From Mesorhizobium sp. M8A.F.Ca.ET.218.01.1.1 (lineage in GTDB: Bacteria; Pseudomonadota; Alphaproteobacteria; Rhizobiales; Rhizobiaceae), in contig NZ_SRUZ01000006.1 of assembly GCF_004791165.1 (NCBI RefSeq), forward strand, positions 248,001 through 312,000: a stretch of 64,000 nucleotides of DNA, written 5' to 3'. The translations under genes and the position numbers were made by a program. The number at the start of each line of letters is the position of its first letter. Position 1 is the stretch's first letter. Shown here in pieces: positions 8,715-16,985 of this stretch. The notes beneath the pieces were generated by a model, which made no database searches, had not been told where the DNA came from, and was given only the letters and a program-made list of their open reading frames with translations.

Positions 8715-9389
8715 ATGGACCGTACCGAGGCTCGGCCCAGCGACCACACACAGCAAGGCAGCATGCAGACCGCCGGAAGGACCCTTACGCGGCGCACGCC
8801 GAAGCAGCAACGCTCGCGGCAGACCGTCGACGTCGTGCTAGAGGCGGTACAGCTTGTAGCCAAGCGCCACGGGACACTGGCGATTACCACCAATCGCATT
8901 GCCGAGGCCGCCGGCGTCAGTGTCGGATCGCTGTATCAGTACTTCCCCGACAAACGCGCGATCTTCACAGCTCTTCACGACCGGCACGTCGATGAGGTGC
9001 GGCGGGTCATCAAGCAGACGATGACCGACTGCGCCTCGGCTTCGCTGGAGGAATTCGCGCGCGAACTCGTCCTGGGCCTGGTGAACGCGCACGCGGAAAC
9101 TGCCGAACTGCACGACGTTGTCGCGTCCGCTGTTCCGCACAGCGCTCTCGGCTTCAAGAATGCGCTGCATCAGACCTTCGGACAAGTCCTGTCACGCGCC
9201 GAGGACCCGGAGCGGTACAGCCTCGACGAGACGGAGCGGATGCTTTTTGTCCTACCTCGCATGGTGGAAGCGCTCGTGCACGGAGGACAGCACGCGCCCC
9301 TCTCGCGCGATGGTGCAAGGAGCGAGGCAATCCGCACCGTACTGGTCTACGTGAATTCCTTTCAGGGCAGCGCTCCGAAAGACTACTGA
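8715..9389 (+). CDS. TetR/AcrR family transcriptional regulator
   Basis: A TetR-type repressor of 224 residues. The DNA-binding domain is N-terminal: a basic lead-in (TPKQQRSRQT), then the helix-turn-helix ITTNRIAEAAGVSVGSLYQYF, the family hallmark. The C-terminal two thirds is the variable ligand-binding domain. The frame opens further upstream, but the ATG at 8715 has a GGAGGGG ahead of it, while an in-frame ATG at 8763 is also possible. The gene converges with the NmrA-like gene, overlapping it by 7 bp, and probably controls that neighbouring pair. Its effector is unknown. Confidence 0.87.
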   Translation: MDRTEARPSDHTQQGSMQTAGRTLTRRTPKQQRSRQTVDVVLEAVQLVAKRHGTLAITTNRIAEAAGVSVGSLYQYFPDKRAIFTALHDRHVDEVRRVIKQTMTDCASASLEEFARELVLGLVNAHAETAELHDVVASAVPHSALGFKNALHQTFGQVLSRAEDPERYSLDETERMLFVLPRMVEALVHGGQHAPLSRDGARSEAIRTVLVYVNSFQGSAPKDY

Positions 9390-10234
9390 AACGACGCGGT
9401 ATTCTCGGTGGCCCACTGGTCGAACGGGATTGGTTCCCGTCCGGTTATCTGCTTTACGCCATCCGTCACTGTATCAAGCCGGCCCTCGCGCACCGCCCGC
9501 CAGATGTCCACGAGCGCATCCGCATAGGCGCCTTTCCCGGCCCATTCGACCGTGCGTGCGTATGCCTGACCGTCCGTTATTTCCTCGAAGCGAACGGGCT
9601 TGCCGATGGCTCTACCGATCGTATCCGTCATCTCCCCATACGACAGCGCCTCAGGGCCGGTGATCACAAGTGCCTGGCCGTCGTAGTCGCGTGTGGTCAG
9701 GGAGGCTGTGGCGACGGCAGCGATGTCGTCTGGATGGATGAATGCGATCTTGCCCCCACCCGTGGATGAGCGCAGCACGCCCTCTCGGCGGATGGACTCC
9801 GACCAACCGAAGGCGTTGGACATGAATCCGGCTGCTTGAATGAATGTGAACGCCACCCCGCTCTCCCGAACGGCATTCTCGCCCCGTGCATGCCACGGAC
9901 CGGTGCCGATTCCGGTTCGCACGTCTAGCGTGGAGAGCTTGACCACATGTCGGACGCCTGCGCGGTTGGCAGCGAAGGAGACCGCGCGATCTCGCTTCTC
10001 GAGATCCAATCCATCCGTGACGAGGAATATCCCGTCGACTCCAACCAGCGCCCTGCCCAACGAGGGACCTGGATTCTCGAGGTCTCCGACATGAATGTCG
10101 ACCTGGTCGCAGAAAAGGGCTTTGGCCCTCTTCGTGGAGCGGACAAAAACGGACGGGCGTGCCCCCGCATTAATGAGGCGCTGAACTACCCGGGCGCCGA
10201 TGTTTCCCGTAGCGCCGATGACCAGGTATTTCAC
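9383..10234 (-). CDS. NmrA-like NAD(P)-binding oxidoreductase
   Basis: A 283-residue atypical SDR of the NmrA/HSCARG-like group. The Rossmann motif GATGNIGARV is at residues 7-16, close to the start. The catalytic Tyr-Lys pair of classical SDRs is not evident, as is common in this group, whose members work as reductases or as NAD(P) redox sensors. The start codon is GTG, overlapping the stop of the upstream hydrolase gene by four bases (10231-10234), so translation is coupled. The 3' end overlaps the convergent TetR gene by 7 bp. Confidence 0.82.
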   Translation of the reverse strand: MKYLVIGATGNIGARVVQRLINAGARPSVFVRSTKRAKALFCDQVDIHVGDLENPGPSLGRALVGVDGIFLVTDGLDLEKRDRAVSFAANRAGVRHVVKLSTLDVRTGIGTGPWHARGENAVRESGVAFTFIQAAGFMSNAFGWSESIRREGVLRSSTGGGKIAFIHPDDIAAVATASLTTRDYDGQALVITGPEALSYGEMTDTIGRAIGKPVRFEEITDGQAYARTVEWAGKGAYADALVDIWRAVREGRLDTVTDGVKQITGREPIPFDQWATENTASFQ

Positions 10235-11064
10235 TTGAGTTTGCTCCAGCCACGGATCACCTCGAACGCCATTTGCTTCTGGCCAGCCAGGGTGAAATGC
10301 AGACCGTCGCTTATGAGGAAGTCCGAAGGAGGCGGGCTCCCCAAAATAGAGAAGGCGTCGATGACGGGCCCGTCGCGGTCGCGAATAATCTTGGCGACTC
10401 GCTCAAGATCTTGGTTGCGGAACCGAACCCCGAACCTGGCAAGGCCCGGATGCGTCGCGACCTGCGCTTCGTTGACCGCTGGCGGGGTGATCCAAACGCA
10501 GCTCGCCTTGGTCTCTCGGGAAACGCGCTGGCGCAACTCCGCGATGTTGCGCGCGGTCTCCTCGTGATGGACGAGTGTCTTGGTGGGGTGCGGGCCCTGC
10601 GTGCGCGCATCATTGGTACCGAACAGGAAGAGGATCCAGTCGGGCCGGGCATCGGTAATCTCTCTGACACGCACAAGACCGTGCGTGGTCGTCTCGCCCG
10701 CCACCGCGCTGATGGTCAGCGAAATCTCCTCGGCACCTCGGCGCATCGTCAGCATTTCCCTCAGGATCACCGCCCAGGACTGGGGCTCGGATGTCAAGCT
10801 GTCGCCGAACACCACTACTTTGGCCCCTCTGCGAAGCGGAAGGCGATCGACCATCGATGCCACGGCATGGTCCGCAAGCAGGGCGCTAGCCGCTTCCGAG
10901 GCCTCCTTTTGCATGCGGCCAAGTTCGGCCGCGTAAACCTCGACCGGAAGGCCAAGTAGCGCTGCATGAGCGTCCTGGCCGAAATTCGCACCTCCGGGGA
11001 GGGAGGCCAGACTCCGCTCGGGTTGGATGACCTTCAAAAGCCAGTTCACCTGTTCATTCGACAT
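10231..11064 (-). CDS. SGNH/GDSL hydrolase family protein
   Basis: A 277-residue esterase-like protein of the SGNH hydrolase fold. Block I with the nucleophile Ser is VVFGDSLTSE, the block III Asn lies in FLFGTNDAR, and the C-terminal Asp-His pair is in DGLHFTLAG, so all four conserved blocks are present. There is no signal peptide. An in-frame GTG exists 15 bp upstream, but the ATG at 11064 has the ribosome site GAGGTGA four bases ahead. It is the first gene of a two-gene operon with the NmrA-like reductase. The natural ester or thioester substrate is unknown. Confidence 0.82.
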   Translation of the reverse strand: MSNEQVNWLLKVIQPERSLASLPGGANFGQDAHAALLGLPVEVYAAELGRMQKEASEAASALLADHAVASMVDRLPLRRGAKVVVFGDSLTSEPQSWAVILREMLTMRRGAEEISLTISAVAGETTTHGLVRVREITDARPDWILFLFGTNDARTQGPHPTKTLVHHEETARNIAELRQRVSRETKASCVWITPPAVNEAQVATHPGLARFGVRFRNQDLERVAKIIRDRDGPVIDAFSILGSPPPSDFLISDGLHFTLAGQKQMAFEVIRGWSKLK

Positions 11065-11288
11065 CGATTCACCTCGCACCTGAATTCATCCGCGCAGGTG
11101 ATAGATAGCCGCGTCCCAGGAACGCCGCTACTCGCGTTATCGGCTCGATAAGGGTTTGAAAATACTGATAAATTTTGCAACATCCGGAGTCTTCATCAGG
11201 TTCCAGCTCCTGCGGACACCGCTCGCTTTCACCGCTGACAGCCGACAACCAGGGGGACTTCATCGACCCGTTGCACGACATCGCGTAC
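11065..11288. other. Intergenic region next to transposase remnant
   Basis: No coding sequence is supported here. It is less GC-rich than its surroundings, for example TTTGAAAATACTGATAAATT near 11154-11173, and should hold the promoter of the SGNH/NmrA pair. The drop in GC fits a boundary of an acquired segment. Confidence 0.4.
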
Positions 11289-11520
11289 TCACAAACGACA
11301 TTCGCGCCCGCGAAGTAGAGACCTGGAAGTGTTGGCGAGCCAGGTGAACGGATCGACGCCGCTCATCTTGGCGGCCTGCAGGATCGTGGCGATCGTCGAC
11401 CCTGTCTGCCACCGCCATCAGACCCGGCGAAGACCGCATTCTTGCGTTTGATTGTGTGGGGCCGAATGGCGCGATCCACCGTGTTCGAACCGATGTCGAG
11501 ACAGCCGTCGGCGACGCTCA
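11289..11520 (-). pseudogene. IS66 family transposase (TnpC) C-terminal remnant
   Basis: Two pieces of the IS66 TnpC C-terminus are found in different frames. The first, at about 11410-11520, reads DIGSNTVDRAIRPHTIKRKN followed by AVFAGSDGG, the conserved segment holding the last catalytic acidic region. The second, about 11289-11398, reads IATILQAAKMSGVDPFTWLA and ends at a stop. A frameshift and small deletion separate them, and everything upstream of the first piece is missing. This is a dead fragment of an insertion sequence and marks an old transposition or recombination event beside the SGNH/NmrA/TetR patch. Confidence 0.85.
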
Positions 11521-11597
11521 TCCCGGGCTGGTTTCGCTGGCGGGCTCCTAGCGGGAGGCCGGCAATTGCAGGCCGGCTCACCTGAATATCCGCCGAC

Positions 11598-12662
11598 CTA
11601 ATGCAGCACCAGCATATCGCTCGACGAGAACGAAATCTCGGCCTTCTCCCCGACTGCGGGCGGCGGGGTGGCGGAGTTGTTGAACGTGTCGAGCGACACT
11701 ATGTTGCCGCCGATGCCGACGCGGACCCGGATCACCGAGCCGAGAAAATGCACTTCGGAAATCTCCCCGGTCAGGCTGGCGTCGCGGCCAGGCTGGCGGC
11801 CGAGCGAAATTGCCTCGGGCCGCAGCGCCAGCGACAGCATGTCGCCGGACTTCGAGCCGTTGAGCTTGCCCTTCAGTTCGACTTCCTGGGTGTTGACCTG
11901 CACCTTGCCGGACGCGGCGTCGGTGACCTTGCCCTCGAGCACGTTGAGCGTGCCGACGAAATTGGCGACGAACTTGGTCGCCGGCCGGTTGTAGATCTCG
12001 AACGGCGTGCCGACCTGCTCGGCCTTGCCGCCATACATGACGGCGATGCGATCGGAGATCGACAAAGCCTCTTCCTGGTCATGGGTGACGAAGATAGTGG
12101 TGATGCCGAGCTTCTTCTGGATAGAGCGTATTTCCTCGCGCAGCGATACGCGCACCTTGGCATCCAGCGCCGACAGCGGCTCGTCGAGCAAAAGCAGCTT
12201 CGGCTTCGGCGCGATCGCGCGCCCCAGCGCGATGCGCTGCTGCTGGCCGCCTGAGAGCTGGTAGGGATAGCGGTCGGCCATCTGCGGCAGCTTGATCATG
12301 TCGAGCATTTCGGCGACACGGGCATCGATGTCCGCCCGGGGCATGCCGGCGACCTTCAGGCCGAAGCCGATGTTCTGCGCCACGGTCAGGTTCGGGAACA
12401 GCGCATAGGCCTGGAACACCATGCCGACATTGCGCTGGTTGGGCTTCAGCCTTGTGATGTCCTTGCCGCCTACGACGATCTTGCCGGCGCTCGGCTCCTC
12501 GAAGCCGGCCACCATGCGCAGCACCGTTGTCTTGCCGCAGCCGGATGGCCCGAGGAAGGAGACGAATTCGCCGCGCTCGACATCGAGATTGAAATCCTCC
12601 ACGACCGTGGTGGCACCGAAGGATTTTCGAACGTGCTGGATGGAGAGGAACGGGTCGGCCAT
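11598..12662 (-). CDS. ABC transporter ATP-binding protein (PotA/FbpC type)
   Basis: A 354-residue import ATPase. Walker A GPSGCGKTT is near residues 39-47, the signature LSGGQQQR near 136, Walker B LLLLDEPLSALD near 156-167 and the switch His in FVTHDQEE near 194. Beyond residue 240 is the C-terminal TOBE/OB regulatory domain typical of the polyamine, iron and sugar importer group. It is the last gene of a four-gene operon, 16 bp after the second permease, and energises that importer at the inner membrane face. Confidence 0.93.
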   Translation of the reverse strand: MADPFLSIQHVRKSFGATTVVEDFNLDVERGEFVSFLGPSGCGKTTVLRMVAGFEEPSAGKIVVGGKDITRLKPNQRNVGMVFQAYALFPNLTVAQNIGFGLKVAGMPRADIDARVAEMLDMIKLPQMADRYPYQLSGGQQQRIALGRAIAPKPKLLLLDEPLSALDAKVRVSLREEIRSIQKKLGITTIFVTHDQEEALSISDRIAVMYGGKAEQVGTPFEIYNRPATKFVANFVGTLNVLEGKVTDAASGKVQVNTQEVELKGKLNGSKSGDMLSLALRPEAISLGRQPGRDASLTGEISEVHFLGSVIRVRVGIGGNIVSLDTFNNSATPPPAVGEKAEISFSSSDMLVLH

Positions 12663-12678
12663 GGCTTTTTCTCTCAGG

Positions 12679-13470
12679 TCAATTCGGGCGGTTCGCCGAT
12701 TTCGGCGCGAAGCGGGACAGGATCTGGATCAGCGACATGCAACCCCAGGTGATGGCGAAGGCAATGATGGCAAGGGCTGCCGGCTCATAGGCCCGGTTGG
12801 CGCCGATGTTCTGCAGATACGGGCCGAAGGCCGGCCGGTTGAGCAGGCTCGCCATGGTGAATTCGCCGATGACGATCGCGAACGTCAGGAACGCGCCCGA
12901 CAACACGGCGATCAGCACGTTGGGCAGAATGACGCGGCTTATGATCGTACCCCAACCTGCGCCCAGGATCTGCGCCGCTTCCGTTAGTGTGCGCACATCG
13001 ATGGTCCGGAGGCCCGTATCGACAGCTCGATACATATAGGGCAGCGCCAGCGTCGCATAGCCGATGACCAGCAAGGCATTGGTGCCCGTGTCGGTAGCCA
13101 GGAACGGCAGCGGTGAATTCGAGCCATACATCCTGATATAGCCGAAGACAATGACGATGGCCGGGATCACCAGCGGCAGCAGCGTGATGAATTCGACGAT
13201 CGGCCGGAGCTGCGGCAGGCGAAGCCGTATCCAGTAGGCAGCCGGCACCACGATGAGCACGCCGAGGACGATGGTGAAGACGGCGGCAAGCACCGAATAG
13301 CCGAACGTCGCCTGGAAGCGTGCGTCGCCCAGTACAACCTTGTAGGCGTCAAAGGAATAAACGCCGCGCCGCATGCGCATGGAGAACTCCACCGTCGCGA
13401 TCAGCGGAATGAAGAAATAGGCCGCGCCCAGCGCAAAGACGACCCAGGCCCAGAACCTGCCAGCCTTCAT
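12679..13470 (-). CDS. ABC transporter permease (PotC-like)
   Basis: A 263-residue inner membrane permease with six predicted helices. The EAA loop that contacts the ATPase is the segment LTEAAQILGAGWGTIISRVILP (shortened motif EAAxxLGAG). The frame extends upstream through the previous gene, but the ATG at 13470 overlaps the upstream permease stop as ATGA (13467-13470) and begins a normal first helix (MKAGRFWAWVVFALG), so that start is chosen. It pairs with the other permease as a heterodimeric channel. Confidence 0.9.
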   Translation of the reverse strand: MKAGRFWAWVVFALGAAYFFIPLIATVEFSMRMRRGVYSFDAYKVVLGDARFQATFGYSVLAAVFTIVLGVLIVVPAAYWIRLRLPQLRPIVEFITLLPLVIPAIVIVFGYIRMYGSNSPLPFLATDTGTNALLVIGYATLALPYMYRAVDTGLRTIDVRTLTEAAQILGAGWGTIISRVILPNVLIAVLSGAFLTFAIVIGEFTMASLLNRPAFGPYLQNIGANRAYEPAALAIIAFAITWGCMSLIQILSRFAPKSANRPN

Positions 13471-14381
13471 TTGAGCCACCTCTCGGAGCGGGTGCGGAAC
13501 CAGATGTAAAAGACATTGGCAAGACCGGTAATCAGGATCATGCCGAAGGCTATGGCATAGCCGAGATGGGCATTGTGCAGCACGTCGCCACGGATCTGGG
13601 CATAGAGCAGGATCGGCACGATGTTGAGCGACGAGCCGGTCAGCGCATAGGCGGTGGCTATGGCACCGAAGGCGTTGGCGAACAACAGGATCACGGTGCC
13701 GAGGAAACTCGGCCAGATGACCGGAATGACCACCATGCGCCAGTACTGCGACATGGTCGCGCCCAGCGTTGCGGCGGCTTCGCCCCATTCCTTCTTCAAC
13801 CCATCTATGGCCGGCACGATGATGACCACCATCAGCGGAATCTGGAAATAGACATAGGTCAACGTCAAGCCCCAGAACGACAGGATGTTGAAGCCGTGTG
13901 CGTAGATGTTGAGGCCGAACAGGGTGTTCAGGATCACCGTCGCAAGGCCGAGCCGGCCAAGCGTGGCGAGGAAGGCGAAGGCCAGCGGCACGCCGGCAAA
14001 ATTCGAGGCGACGCCGGAAAACGTGAGTGTCGCCGAGCGAATCCAGTCTGGCAGGCCGCCGCGCACGATGGCGATGGCAATCGCCAGCCCAGCAAAAGCG
14101 CCGATCAGCGACGAGGCCAGGCTGACCTTGATCGAAATCCAGTAGGCGGCGACGATCGACGGCTGCGCCAGTTCCGCAATATTCTCGAAGGTGAACTCAC
14201 CTGCATCGTTCTGGAACGCGCCCAGCATCAGGTAGAGCGTGGGCAGGATCAGGAACATGATGGCGAAGATGAAGAACGGCGCGACGCCGAGCCATTGCGT
14301 CGGCAGCTTGAGGCTACGCGCCTCGGCGGGAGGCGCGGTCTTTCCGGCAACAGCGTGATCGGAAAATGAGAGATCGGTCAT
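13467..14381 (-). CDS. ABC transporter permease (PotB-like)
   Basis: A 304-residue permease with six main membrane helices after a roughly 30-residue cytoplasmic leader. The EAA loop is WGEAAATLGATMSQYWRMVV. The start at 14381 (MTDLSFSDHAV) is preferred to an in-frame upstream codon because the upstream part would run into the stem-loop after the binding-protein gene. It is followed by the second permease with a four-base overlap. The pair resembles putrescine/spermidine and ferric-type importers, and the sequence alone does not fix the substrate. Confidence 0.9.
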   Translation of the reverse strand: MTDLSFSDHAVAGKTAPPAEARSLKLPTQWLGVAPFFIFAIMFLILPTLYLMLGAFQNDAGEFTFENIAELAQPSIVAAYWISIKVSLASSLIGAFAGLAIAIAIVRGGLPDWIRSATLTFSGVASNFAGVPLAFAFLATLGRLGLATVILNTLFGLNIYAHGFNILSFWGLTLTYVYFQIPLMVVIIVPAIDGLKKEWGEAAATLGATMSQYWRMVVIPVIWPSFLGTVILLFANAFGAIATAYALTGSSLNIVPILLYAQIRGDVLHNAHLGYAIAFGMILITGLANVFYIWFRTRSERWLK

Positions 14382-14405
14382 GCGCCGGCTACCGTCTTCA
14401 AGAGG

Positions 14406-14435
14406 AAAAACCGGGCAGCCGTGAAGCCGCCCGGT
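14406..14435 (-). terminator. Stem-loop with T-run between binding-protein and permease genes
   Basis: On the minus strand a 7-bp stem ACCGGGC/GCCCGGT (14429-14435 with 14410-14416) is followed directly by a run of T residues. It begins 12 bp after the stop of the substrate-binding gene and lies before the first permease. Such hairpins in ABC importer operons usually act as a partial terminator or a 3' stabiliser, giving more binding protein than membrane components. Confidence 0.6.
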
Positions 14436-14447
14436 GGATTTCAAGTC

Positions 14448-15554
14448 TTACTTTACATTGGCGCCGACAACGGCGTCCCAGTTCTTGGTGATGGCTTCCT
14501 TGGCCTTGCCCTGCTCGTCGAGCGTCGGGAACACCGCGGCCGCATAGGACTCGGCCGGCGGCAACTTGGCCAACACGTCCGCCGGGATCTTGCCGTTCTT
14601 GGCAAGATCGTTGAAGCGGATCGGGTGGCAATAGCCCTTCAGCCAGGCGACCTGGCCTTCGTCGGAATAAAGGTATTCCAGCCAGAGCTTGGCCGCGTTC
14701 GGATGCGGCGCGAAGGCGCTGATCGCCTGCACGTAGACACCGGCGACCACACCGGTCTTCGGCACGACGACGTCGACGGGCGGGTTGCCCTTCAGTGTGT
14801 CACGGCCGGCGAGCGCGTTGTAATCCCAGGTGATCAGGATCGGGGTCTGACCCTGGGCGAGCGTGGCGGCCTTGCCGATGACCGGCACGAAATTGCCGGC
14901 GGCGTTAAGCTTCTTGAAGAAGTCGAGGCCGGCGGTCCCGGCAGCTTCACCAGCGGCCGCACCAGACGACAGACCAGCGGCATACACCGCCTGGATGGCC
15001 TGGTTCGAGGCGCGCGGGTCACCGGCAAGGGCTACCGAGTTGGCGAATTCCGGCTTCAGGAGGTCGGCCCAGTCCTTCGGCGATTCCTTGATCAGATCCT
15101 TGTTCACCTGGAAGGACAGCACGCCGTAATAATCGCCGGTCCAGAACCCTTCCGCATCCTTGGCGCTGTCGGGGATCGAGTCCCAGGTCGACACCTTGTA
15201 AGCCTGGATCAGACCATCCTTCTTGGCCGACGGGCCGAAGGAGAGGCCGACGTCGATGACGTCGGGAGCCTGCGGGCCCTTGTTGTCCTTGTTGGCCTTG
15301 ATCGCCTCGACTTCGTCGCCGGAACCGGCGTCCGGGTTGAGCTCGTTGATGGTGATTTCCGGATATTTCGCCTTGAAGCCGGCGATGACGTCGCCATAAC
15401 CACACCAGTCATGCGGCAAAGCGATGGTGGTGAGCTGGCCTTCAGCCTTCGCGGCCTTGACGAGATCGTCCAGCGAAGCCGCGGACGAAATCACCGACGA
15501 CACCATCAGGGTCGCGGCCGAAAGGGAAAGCACCTTCCCCGTGAATTTGAACAT
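14448..15554 (-). CDS. ABC transporter substrate-binding protein (family 1, PotD/AfuA-like)
   Basis: A 368-residue periplasmic binding protein. It has a Sec signal peptide of about 26 residues (MFKFTGKVLSLSAATLMVSS, cleavage near SSA-ASL). The mature part shows the type II periplasmic-binding fold of the spermidine/putrescine and Fe3+ group, with the hinge-side segment LITWDYNALAG and the late LWLEYLYSDEGQVAWLKGYC. It is the first gene of the importer operon. The substrate is uncertain: the PotD-like composition suggests an organic cation, and the nearby amine-type catabolic genes fit with this, but they are a separate unit. Confidence 0.88.
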   Translation of the reverse strand: MFKFTGKVLSLSAATLMVSSVISSAASLDDLVKAAKAEGQLTTIALPHDWCGYGDVIAGFKAKYPEITINELNPDAGSGDEVEAIKANKDNKGPQAPDVIDVGLSFGPSAKKDGLIQAYKVSTWDSIPDSAKDAEGFWTGDYYGVLSFQVNKDLIKESPKDWADLLKPEFANSVALAGDPRASNQAIQAVYAAGLSSGAAAGEAAGTAGLDFFKKLNAAGNFVPVIGKAATLAQGQTPILITWDYNALAGRDTLKGNPPVDVVVPKTGVVAGVYVQAISAFAPHPNAAKLWLEYLYSDEGQVAWLKGYCHPIRFNDLAKNGKIPADVLAKLPPAESYAAAVFPTLDEQGKAKEAITKNWDAVVGANVK

Positions 15555-15796
15555 GTGTTCTCTCCGTTGAACTGGCGCCGTTGGACGCCTGCGATGCGGT
15601 ATCGTTTTCGTGTGACAGCCAGATGAAAGCTTTGTGAAACCAGCCGTCAGCAGCGCGAAAAGTTAACTCTTTTTAACAGGCTGTAGCAATTAGCCATCAC
15701 TTAATTTTCCGGCTAATCATTAATCCGCCCGTCTTTCGCCCTTCCCCTTTCCTTTCCCCTCGTTTCCCGATCAACTTCCGCCCCCCGGAACCGGCC

Positions 15797-16969
15797 TCAG
15801 ACCGTCCCGGCGATGGCGTTTTCGAGCAGTGTCAGCGCGGCCTTCTTGGTCAGCTTGACCGGGTTGCCGCCGGCCGTCGGATCGACCACCGCCATGTCGG
15901 CGATCAGTCCCTTGCGCTTCTTGTCCATGTCGAGCCCCTTGATCAGGCCCGGCAGTGCGTGCGGCACCTTCAATTCCTTGCGCAGCTTGATGACAGCCTT
16001 GGCGAAGCCGTCGAAACCGCCCTTGATGCCGCAATAGGCGGCGAGCCGGGCAATACGCTCCTCGATGGAGTCGCGGTTGAAGGCCAGCACATAGGGCATG
16101 AACACGGCGTTGGTCATGCCGTGGTGGGTGTCGTAGAGCGCGCCGATCGGATGAGACAGTGAGTGGATGGCGCCCAGCCCCTTCTGGAAGGCCGCGGCGC
16201 CCATGGCCGCCGCGCTCATCATATGGGCGCGGGCGACAAGGTCCTTGCCATTGGCATAGGCCTTCGGCAGGTTTTCGAAGACCAGGCGCACACCTTCGAC
16301 CGCGATGCCGTCAGCCATTGGATGATAGCCCGGCGCGCAATAGGCCTCGAGGCAATGGGCGAGTGCATCCATGCCGGTGCCGGCGGTGATGAAAGAAGGC
16401 ATGCCGACCGACAGCTCCGGATCGGCGATCACGATCGCCGGCAATAACTTCGGATGGAAGATGACCTTCTTGGTATGCGTCTCCTCGTTGGTGATGACAC
16501 CAGCGCGTCCGACCTCCGAGCCGGTGCCAGCTGTGGTCGGCACCGCGATGATCGGAGCGATGGCGTCGGAATTGGCGCGCGTCCACCAGTCGCCGACATC
16601 CTCGAAATCCCAAACCGGCCTGACTTGACCGGCCTGAAAGGCGATCAGCTTGCCGAGGTCGAGCGCCGAGCCGCCGCCGAAAGCGATGACGCCGTCATGC
16701 TTGCCCTTCTTGAACACCGCAATGCCGGCGGTGAGGTTGGAGTCCACCGGGTTCGGCTTCACCTCGGAGAACACGCCATAGGGCACCTTGGCGTCGTCGA
16801 GAATCCTGAGCGTCGTGGCGACGACCGGCAGCTTGGCCAGCCCCGGATCGGTGACGAAGAGCGGCCGCTTGATGCCGGTGGCCGCCAGCACCTCCGGCAG
16901 TTCCTTGATGCGGCCAGCGCCGAAGCGGACTGTGGTGGGGTAGTTCCATTTGGAGATGAGCTTGGACAT
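15797..16969 (-). CDS. Iron-containing alcohol dehydrogenase
   Basis: A 390-residue group III (Fe-dependent) alcohol dehydrogenase. The NAD-binding GGGSALDLGK is near residues 97-106. The metal ligands fall in GMDALAHCLEAY (Asp and first His) and HSLSHPIGALYDTHHG (second and third His), all present. The ATG at 16969 is chosen, because ten extra upstream codons have no family similarity. It follows the aldehyde dehydrogenase gene by 16 bp and the two would oxidise an alcohol group stepwise to an acid. It is the last gene of the minus-strand catabolic block. Confidence 0.9.
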   Translation of the reverse strand: MSKLISKWNYPTTVRFGAGRIKELPEVLAATGIKRPLFVTDPGLAKLPVVATTLRILDDAKVPYGVFSEVKPNPVDSNLTAGIAVFKKGKHDGVIAFGGGSALDLGKLIAFQAGQVRPVWDFEDVGDWWTRANSDAIAPIIAVPTTAGTGSEVGRAGVITNEETHTKKVIFHPKLLPAIVIADPELSVGMPSFITAGTGMDALAHCLEAYCAPGYHPMADGIAVEGVRLVFENLPKAYANGKDLVARAHMMSAAAMGAAAFQKGLGAIHSLSHPIGALYDTHHGMTNAVFMPYVLAFNRDSIEERIARLAAYCGIKGGFDGFAKAVIKLRKELKVPHALPGLIKGLDMDKKRKGLIADMAVVDPTAGGNPVKLTKKAALTLLENAIAGTV

Positions 16970-16985
16970 TTTTGTCTTTCGAAAA

